Shown in pieces: positions 56,667-64,000 of a stretch of DNA of 64,000 nt (the first letter of the stretch is position 1; each line of letters begins with the position of its first letter). The notes below the pieces were generated by a model, which saw nothing but the letters and a program-made list of their open reading frames with translations, was not told the origin of the DNA and ran no database searches. The stretch is taken from NCBI GenBank assembly GCA_963920525.1, contig OY986438.1, forward strand, positions 81,455,177 to 81,519,176, in the 5' to 3' direction. Source of the stretch: Dichetophora obliterata. Its lineage: Eukaryota > Arthropoda > Insecta > Diptera > Sciomyzidae. A program made the position numbers and the translations under genes.

Positions 56667-58667
56667 CACTTGTTTTTTGGACCGCTGATACATCCATCTT
56701 TATAAATTTTAGACATCAAATTGTGACATTTGAAGGAGAAGGAGCAAATCAAAGCTATTTCTAGCTCTCTTGTTAAAAACGCTTACATTTGTTTTATATC
56801 CACCTTCTGTTAAAGTGTGGCGCCAAATCAGTTTGCTGAAAATTTTCTGTTTGAAAATTTGGTTTTTGGCATGCGACCTCTAGTGGATGATTTTTGAACT
56901 TTTTTAAGCTCAAGAACTGATCGAAAGTATAAAGCTTTTTTAATTCGCCTAGAATATGCAAGCTCATTTAATTTAGCAGCATTCTGTTGTCAATATATCT
57001 GATTACAGAGATCGAATATTTCGAATTCGCCGAATGCTGTGAAAAATATGCTAACTTCACACCAGTATATAATGCTATTTACTACGATTTTTGGTACTAA
57101 TTTTGTAAACACGATACGCACACTACACCGGTGTGCACACGCTTGTACACATAAGAAAATCTAATATATTTTAAAGATCGTGTAAAAATCTTTCTCGTAT
57201 CATGTCCGAAATATTTAAAAATGTTATTTAATTTTTTTTCCATGTAATACATTTCAATAATTTTTTGCTAAAGCAAATATTAAAAATAATTTGTATCCTA
57301 TATCCTTAAACGAAATTTCATTTATTACTATTGAGCCCTCAATTTTTCAACTTTTAAAATAAGAATACAAAAATTTACTCATATTAAAAAATATTTTTTT
57401 GTTGAAAAACTAAAAAAAAACAAACTACATTTTTAGTTCAGTTTTTAACTTTGGAGGACTTTAACTTCTAAACCATTAAGGAGGTTAAAGTCCATATCAC
57501 TCGCAAAAATTTAAAATTTGAGCTGTCGCTATTGAAATGTTCCCCGCATGCTAAGGGAGATAATTTTCACCGACTCTCACACCGCCTTGACACCAATCTA
57601 TTTATTTCTTTTTCCAACATGAATCAGTTCCAGCAGCTTGCAAGTTCCTTCAATCGAGCAACAAAATATACCTAATGATTATATGATTATATATACCTAA
57701 TGAAATATACCTGAATGATTTAAAAAATTGATTTTTTTTTTTAATTCAAAACGTATGAATAAATAAATCAAGAGTTACATGTATATTAGATTTGTTTTGG
57801 GTTTCATACATTTTCTTAACATATTCCAGAACCTCCCTGCAAGGCTTGATTCTGAATCCTGGTTTTATATAAGCATGTGACCCGAAAAAAAATTTAAAAA
57901 GTTCTCAAACTGGGTGGGCGCCGCTAAATAACGTGAATTTTAAGAATTATAAAATGGTTGTTCCAAATCGAGCTTCCTATTTCCGTTTATGTCACAAAAA
58001 ACTTTTGACTAGAACAAATTCTAATGTAAAATCCTTTGCTTAATCCGAATGTACTATCAGTTTTTTTTAAAAAACTAAAACTAAAACTTCCAAAATTGGC
58101 CTACTTTATTCAGAGTTCCCTTATTTTTTCTTTCGCTTTTGAATTAGAAGCTTCGCCCTCTCCTAGACCGATGCAACTTTCTCAAATTTAAATGCTGCAG
58201 TATTTTATTAAATTTAGAAGAATTAAAAAAGTACCCAAATTCATGAAAGAGAAACGATTTCTTTCCAGCCAACTTTTGGGAAAAAATTAAATTTTTAAGA
58301 ATATTTTAGTTTACTTTGTTTTCTGCTTGTTTACAATGACTTTAAAACATGAATTTGCTTATCGTCAAAGTTTATATCCGTTATTGAATTAAATGCCCCT
58401 TGCTATCTGTTGCTACGAAGAATGATTTTCGACTAATAAGGGTATCATTCCTTAACATTCGCCAATTTCTCGTAGGAATAACTTCGTAATATATTTCATT
58501 ACATTCTTAATACTTACTAAAAAATTCATTCGTAGGTTGACTGTACGCATTATTCGTAGAAGGTACGACGTTTTAGTCGAGTTTAAAAAATTTACCACTG
58601 AAATCGTTCAGACTGCTTTGTCGAACAATTACCGAATATAAGGAAATGTATGATTGCAAGGTGGCCG
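56667..58667. other. AT-rich non-coding DNA
   Basis: Nothing recognisable as a gene or element; scattered ATTCGTAG/CTACGAAT motifs appear from about 58420 on and continue past 58960, perhaps the ends of a diverged element enclosing the tRNA-like segment. Confidence 0.5.
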
Positions 58668-58740
58668 TAGCCTTCTAGAGTACGTGGCCCATAAGCTAAA
58701 GAACCGTGGTTCAAACCCCAGCTGAACAGCTTTTTTTTTT
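58666..58740 (+). other. tRNA-like segment followed by a T-run
   Basis: GGTGGCCGTAGCCTTCTAGA resembles the D-arm/A box of a Leu/Ser-type tRNA, and CCGTGGTTCAAACCCCAGC the T-arm/B box. A run of ten T (about 58731-58740), a possible Pol III terminator, follows. The cloverleaf is not complete by eye. The most tRNA-like of the four in this window. Confidence 0.55.
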
Positions 58741-58975
58741 CGTAACTAGGTATTAGGATCATTTGTAAATGTATTCGAAGAATATACATTTGTTTTTATA
58801 CGAATACGAATAAAATATTCGAAATGTGTATCAAACTACGTTCATTCTACGAATTCTATTCGTGTCTGAAAATTACGAACAAAATTCGTAGAAAAAATTT
58901 TTCAATTTAAGAATACGTATTGAAAAGTTTTTGTGAAACAAAGGTAAGAAGTGAAATGGTATCGTTACTTAGTAG

Positions 58976-59162
58976 GCCGTGTTCATATTACTCTTTTTTG
59001 TCGTGATTGCGACACCGCTCTCAATTTTTTTTCGCAAACGCGGATGAGAAATACTGAATATTAAATAAATGAATGTTTAAAAATACATACCAAATTCAGT
59101 ATTTTTCAAAAACGTGAGAGCTGTGTCTCAATCGCGACAAAACGCTTGATATAAACACAGAC
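58976..59162. mobile_element. ~187-bp MITE (GTGTTYATAT ends)
   Basis: Inverted ends GGCCGTGTTCATATTACTCT and, read inward from the right, GTCTGTGTTTATATCAAGCG. They are followed on both sides by TTTTGTCGYGATTGMGACAC, AGCTCTCA-type sequence and AAATACTGAAT. Target duplication not certain. Confidence 0.7.
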
Positions 59163-60337
59163 TTACAGCAACGGGTACAACATAATATTTAAAAATGAAT
59201 GGTTTAGCTCAGATTTATTTATAAATTATCCTTTTAAAAGTATTTTTGTATTCTCTTCAAAATATATGAAATATATAATGAACATATCGTCATATGAAAT
59301 CAAAAAACCGTACGTTACAAAAAATTCAAAATCGCCTTTTTGATGAATTATGGTGCACCTTATCAAAATACATGTTTTGCAAAGTTTTACACTTCTGCAA
59401 CTAAAAATAAAGTTTTATTAACAAAGTTCTCAAAGTCCTAAGTTGAAGTGCAACTTAATTTGTTTTCTTCTCTCTTAAAATTTGTTATTTAAACTTATGG
59501 CTTTTTTGATTTAAAATGAAGATATGTAAAAAATGTTCACTGCCTAGGCGCTGCCCCCTTCCCCCCTGCGGACACCCATGGTGGTGGTGCCGTCACTTGG
59601 AGACCGACAGCATCTTGAACGCCCATATAATAAGTCGATGATTGCCAGATCCCAAAGGTTTTAGTTTACTCAAACTTTTGTGATATAATGAAAAAGTTAT
59701 CTACTGAAAAAGTTAAAAAAGTAAACCTTAATTTTGAAATATGTTTGTATGTCCTTTAAATTTTGTTAAAATGCGTGCTAAATGTGCGCTAAATGTGTTA
59801 TATTTAAAATGTGAATAATGAAGTGTTTATTTTTTATTAAATTTATTTCGAATCTTCAAATTTTATTTGCATTTTCTTCAACGAGAACCATCTCCTCCTG
59901 GCAACTAACACCATTTCAAACCTTGTGCTGATTGACCGCGCACATGCCGATTTATTTGCTTTCCATTTGTTTAATTACAAATGCGGGTTCTGAAGTACAA
60001 ACTTTGATGATTAAATTGGCATATAGCGAGCGATACACATATTTCACATATCGATGAATTCTGCGCTGATGATGTGCTCTTGTCGAGCTGTCTTCATATA
60101 ATGTTGACGATGGCATTAACAACGTTGATGATGACGACGATGATGATGATGAATATAAAGTTTTTCAAGTTGACATCTCGAGTTGTTTGTAAACATTTGC
60201 ATCATGAAGTTGTCTGTTGCAAGCTGAAAACAGCTCGTTTGTGAATTCATTATTTAATTAAAGAATATTCGCAACACTTGTAAGACTTATGTTTATTAGT
60301 TCAATTTAAAGTTTTGCTTATTTGTTAATTAATTTAC
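59163..60337. other. non-coding, one GC-rich patch and a short (GAT)n
   Basis: At 59545-59600 a GC-rich block (CTGCCCCCTTCCCCCCTGCG, then CACCCATGGTGGTGGTGCC) stands out in AT-rich DNA. A GATGATGACGACGATGATGA run lies near 60119-60155. No gene recognised. Confidence 0.5.
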
Positions 60338-60545
60338 ACATGACTTTCACCCAAGCCGATCAACTATTAGATTACTAAATTAATTTTGACATAAATTAAA
60401 CTTATTTGGCCGTGCTCCGCCATAGATCATATACGAATTTAACAGTGAGTTGATCACAGCTTAATCACTCATAGACTTCTGAAGAGGAAATGTAGCGATT
60501 TCCGAAACAGACTGTATAGTCAGCTAAGAGATTGACTCTTTAATA
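60338..60545. repeat. dispersed repeat shared with 3490-3965
   Basis: ACACATGACTTTCACCCAAG (60338) is in direct orientation and GATTTCCGAAACAGACTGTA (about 60499) in inverted orientation relative to 3866 and 3490. See that entry. Confidence 0.5.
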
Positions 60546-60669
60546 CTACATTTAGAGTTAGAACAAACTATATGGCTGCGTGGTCCAATCCCGTCCACTA
60601 TATGCAAGGTGCTAGTTATACAATTTCCGCACCACTCTACAAAATTTCATTAATCTACTAACAAAGCGA

Positions 60670-61030
60670 TTTTTTCCAATTTTATTCCTGCGGAACTTAG
60701 GCGTTAAATTGCCAATTACAATTCCCGTAATAGAATTAATAATTTTTCTTTAATTTTCCTGAGAATTGAAGTGCTCAATTATCAATTACAATTCCTGCAA
60801 TGGAATTGCCAATTTTTTCAAATTCCATTCCGAGGAATTGAGGTGTTCAATCACCAATTACAATTCTTGGTTTGGAATTGACGATTTTTTTCAATTCCAT
60901 TCCTGAGGAATTCAGATGTTTAATTACCAATTATATTTCCTGTAATGTAACTGAAAAGTTTTTGCAATTAGATTCCTAAGGAATTGAGATGTCTAATTCC
61001 AAGGAATTGGAATTGAGGTTGAATTAATTT
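60670..61030. repeat. ~72-bp tandem array, about five units
   Basis: AATTACAATTCCTGCAATGG-type segments recur at about 60716, 60786, 60857 and 60930, each followed by AATTCCATTCCTGAGGAATT and GAGGTGTTCAAT variants. The array is built almost wholly from GGAATT/AATTCC. Confidence 0.75.
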
Positions 61031-61473
61031 CAAAAAGAATCATTACAACTTTCTCCCAGCTCTCACAATGAGTAAAAGTCACTGTCGTTCTTTTCGATGG
61101 GTCAATATGGGTCAATACAATCACTGTAATTTTTTTGCGTCCAAAATTCTACAATTGCGTTGCATTTGATGGAAATGAAACTTTAATATAGACTTAGAAA
61201 CGACTTCAGCTGTTACTAAATTTTTAGTTAACACTAAGCAGATAAATCCATACTTAATCGACTATTAATGTCTTAGTTTGTAGCTAATGTTTAGTTAATA
61301 TTTAAGTTGATACTAAATACGACGATGAATGACTTCCAAATCAATTCACTAACTTACTAAGTGAAAATAAGACGTTTTCAAAAAATAGACTAAACACCCA
61401 AACAACGGATGAAAATCAACAATATGTCAACTCCAAAAAAGAAACCAAAATGTACGTAGGTGTCACATACATA
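61031..61473. other. non-coding
   Basis: AT-rich sequence with several TTAGTTAAYA-like repeats at 61215-61320. No gene. Confidence 0.5.
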
Positions 61474-63036
61474 CAGTGTTGCGCAAAACGTTAGCAACAA
61501 AATCAGTGCGCTGCTACAAAATCGTATATCTTTTTAAATATTGGGGACACACAAAAATGATTATAGGAACAAAGCATACATTATATTAAAATAAAACAAT
61601 ATTTAAATTTGGTATCGTTTTTTTATTAAATTTAAAATTAATGTGACAACATTCAGTTTGTCTGAGAGCAAAACAAAAGAGGCATAATTAATATTTCGTG
61701 TAAGATCCATTATTCTTGATAACCGCTGCATATCTGAGCGGCATCGACTCTATTAAATTATATGTGTTGGCATTAGGTATTTGTTCCCAATTAAGTTTCA
61801 GGGCTTCATACAGTGCAGTCTTATTGAAAAACCTTTGACCAGAAACTTTTATCTTCGAAATCCCAAAAAGATTTTCGATGGGATTCAAGTCATTGTGATT
61901 GTGCCGGCCAACCAAGGACTTGAATCCCACTGCTTCGAATGTAATCTTTGATGAGCATTGAGGTGAGCTTCGGGTCGTTGTCGGGCTGAAAGTTCACTGA
62001 AGCGGCATATTCCACTCTGCATGTGGTCGCATCTTTCTTTCTGAAATGTCATTACACACAAATTGATTTTTTTGAAATGGTTCAACTTTATTATAGGAAA
62101 AATAAGTCCAGACCATAATACCACCGCCTCCGTGATTAAAATTTATTTTGCAGTTTCGAGCTTCAAGTCGTGTAGCTGGGCGGCACCGTATCGTGCACAT
62201 CCCATCTGAATTAATCATGTTGAACTTTGATTCATCGCTAAAAAACGGTCAAATTTAGGTGCTATTTTGCAAGGCTGAGTCTAAAAAACAATAAGTTGCA
62301 TGTCGTTGTCACAATTTCAGACAGGATTTTTTAAATTGTAACACCTCACCTTGTTTTAATGCATAGTTGTAAGCAAAGGTTTCTTTGCCGATCTGTAACT
62401 TCTTAAATCGTTCTCAATGGCTCGTCTTCGAACAGTGCAGTGATGGAAAGGTATGTAAATCAAGTGTCCGAACAACCTCTTTGGGTGTGGCAAATGGATT
62501 TCATTTGAGCACGCCACAAATGTTACTGTCATCACGCAGCTATGTCTTCCGCGACCGCCCTCTTTAATGTACCGTTGTTACGTTTTTTGTGATGTTATAC
62601 TTCTTTATTAATCTGTAAGCTATTGACCTATTAATATCAAACTGTTTCCCGTTAGATATTTGCGAATTGCCCATTTTATATTCGGAAATAATTTATAATT
62701 TTAGAGCTCCACAGTATTCATAACAGGCCATTATAAATAGAACAGTCAATGTCACAACGGAACTTTTACCAATAATTCTTGGAACTTCTGTTCCCTTTTT
62801 ACATTTTTCAAGTTTTGTTGTTTTTGTTTTGCTCTCAGACAAATTTAATGTAGTCATATTAGTATAAAATTTAAAAAAAAAAACAAAACCAATTTTAATA
62901 TAATATGATTTGTTTTATATATGATGAATATATGATTTGATTCCTATAATAATTTTTGTGTGTCCCAAATATTAAAAAAGATAAACGATTTTGAAAGAGT
63001 GCACTGATTTTGTTGCTATTTTTTTGCGCAACACTG
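61474..63036 (-). mobile_element. second Tc1-type transposon with ~205-bp inverted repeats
   Basis: 1563 bp between TA dinucleotides at 61472-61473 and 63037-63038. Ends CAGTGTTGCGCAAAACGTTA and, read inward from the right, CAGTGTTGCGCAAAAAAATA. Reverse-complement similarity extends to CAAATTTAATGT / TTGTCTGAGAGCAAAACAAA near 61680 and 62826. It differs in sequence from the 51433 element and is more decayed, carrying a transposase relic on the minus strand. Confidence 0.87.
61688..62720 (-). pseudogene. Tc1-family transposase relic
   Basis: Recognisable minus-strand segments in several frames: ATRLEARNCKINFNHGGGGI followed by MVWTYFSYNKVEP (the GGGSIMVWG-like block of Tc1 transposases), a short NDPKLTSMLIKDYIRS-like trace near 61920-61990, DLNPIENLFGISKIKV (third catalytic residue region; family form DLNPIENLWxxLK) and the C-terminus YAAVIKNNGSYTKY at 61688. 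Further decayed N-terminal sequence extends to about 62680. Multiple frameshifts and stops. Confidence 0.75.
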
Positions 63037-63373
63037 TATATACCAAAACTACCCTGCAGGAAAATAAACTCATTTAAAAGTAGTTTAAAACTACTTTTTT
63101 TTCAACTACAACTAGTTGAAATTCTAAATTTTTCTATTGTCACCAACTGACTTTATTAGCATGGGGTTGTCATTGGAGTGAGTCAATTGTGCATGATTTT
63201 TCAACTGATTTAAAATTACTTTATTTTCAAATACTTTAAAAGTAGCTTAAATTCGACTTATTTAAAAGTACCTTATTTTCAAATTAGGTAAAATTGGTTA
63301 ATTGAAAAATACTTGACTACTTTTAAATATATATTCTTTAAAAAAATCATATTGTGAATTTTTTTTTTAAATA
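63037..63373. other. non-coding
   Basis: Contains AACTAGTTGAAATTCT-type sequence also seen at about 53860-53880 and repeated ACTTTTAAA motifs. No gene. Confidence 0.45.
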
Positions 63374-63995
63374 TAAGGCATAAACTACGTTACCGATTAT
63401 GAGCACTTTTTACCCCTCCCTCCCCCTCCGTTAATTTTCGTAGTGCATTTCAAAACCCTTCCTCCCCCCTCCATAAAGTAACGTGACATATGAAATAAAA
63501 AATTAATTGATTTAAACATATTATATTATTTTACACAATAGCCCTAAGAATTTTTACTAGTATTACTGACTATATGACTATATAAATTAAAGGTACAATA
63601 TAAAAAAATAATAGTACATAATTACTTATATCATCATTTAAAGCTATTCTATCTTCGATCCAAGAGTCGATGCTCTCAATCACTGGAATTGAGTAGCTAA
63701 AAGCTTTGTTGAGGATTCTTCACATTCTTCATTAGATTCTATGTCGACGTATTCAGGTGTTTCCTGATTTCTAATTCAAAGAAATTCACGTGGTCTTTGA
63801 CAGAGTTAATAAGCCAATTTAAACGCTGTTTTTTTATGCTTATAATCAGTGGACCTGTGCTGTTTAATGCATAAATCTATACATTTAATAAAAGTAAAAA
63901 AATCTGTAGATTTAATGTTATTTAAAAATTTTTTCTGCGCTAAACATTTTGAAGGATGTGGATGTGATGCGCATCATGTGAAAATTTCTGGATAT
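63374..63995 (-). pseudogene. TE end and decayed coding sequence at the window edge
   Basis: ATAAACTACGTTACCGATTA at 63379 followed by a C-rich zone (CCCCTCCCTCCCCCTCCG) looks like the terminal region of a DNA element reading inward. The minus strand from 63990 to about 63700 has coding traces: HPHPSKCLAQKKFLNNIKST, DFFTFIKCIDLCIKQHRSTD, NWLINSVKDHVNFFELE and ETPEYVDIESNEECEESSTK, in two frames with stops. I do not recognise the family; a transposase C-terminus is the likely reading. The rest lies beyond the window. Confidence 0.4.
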
Positions 63996-64000
63996 ATTTT

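Overview
This is eukaryotic, AT-rich, repeat-saturated DNA, almost certainly from an insect and most likely a fly. The evidence is an R1-group LINE of the kind that targets ACAT repeats, Tc1 elements with long inverted repeats, pogo/Tigger, hAT and Harbinger-type remnants, many MITEs, and one exon-sized match to the XPD/ERCC2 helicase that reads like the fly protein. There are no operons, ribosome binding sites or prokaryotic genes. No complete host gene is visible; most of what can be identified is transposable-element (TE) debris, often nested several layers deep.

Layout. 1-5.1 kb: AT-rich DNA with a few diverged repeats and a tRNA-like T-arm. 5.1-13.1 kb: a degenerate ~125-bp tandem array carrying ACAT microsatellite, split by an R1-group LINE (copy 1, 5332-12463), which is itself split by a 5'-truncated CR1-like LINE (8883-11469) with a clean 7-bp target duplication. 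13.1-17.3 kb: a GGTGGCAACCCTA-type repeat, more ACAT, then a 5'-truncated but far better preserved copy 2 of the same R1-group LINE. 17.3-22.3 kb: a ~155-bp tandem array, then a pogo-like remnant hosting two further elements, one of which carries a piece of a KH-domain gene.

24-31 kb: a hAT transposase C-terminus, TTCGG-rich palindromic elements, and a four-element nest (a TTCGG element containing a hAT-type element, which contains a TTAA-flanked element and a TAA-flanked element). 31-35 kb: a coding fragment with a MITE in it, a ~140-bp tandem array, a broken Harbinger-associated Myb/SANT-like gene, the XPD-like exon on the minus strand, and a CR1-like LINE 3' end with a MITE. 38.5-43.9 kb: a very large inverted repeat (foldback) whose arms were invaded by a MITE and by a 2.4-kb transposon carrying remnants of a recognisable protein family of unknown function. 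44-50 kb: an inverted copy of the 13-kb repeat, a ~174-bp satellite array whose orientation flips once, and about 1 kb of uninterrupted CATATC hexanucleotide. 50-64 kb: two Tc1-type elements with ~200-240-bp inverted repeats, a deleted Tigger-like element, several MITEs and foldbacks, short tandem arrays, and a broken coding remnant at the right edge.

The identified sequences do not form a pathway. Their relation is stratigraphic: target duplications and split reading frames show which element landed in which. Boundaries were read by eye and are usually good to a few bases where a target duplication is quoted and to tens of bases otherwise.
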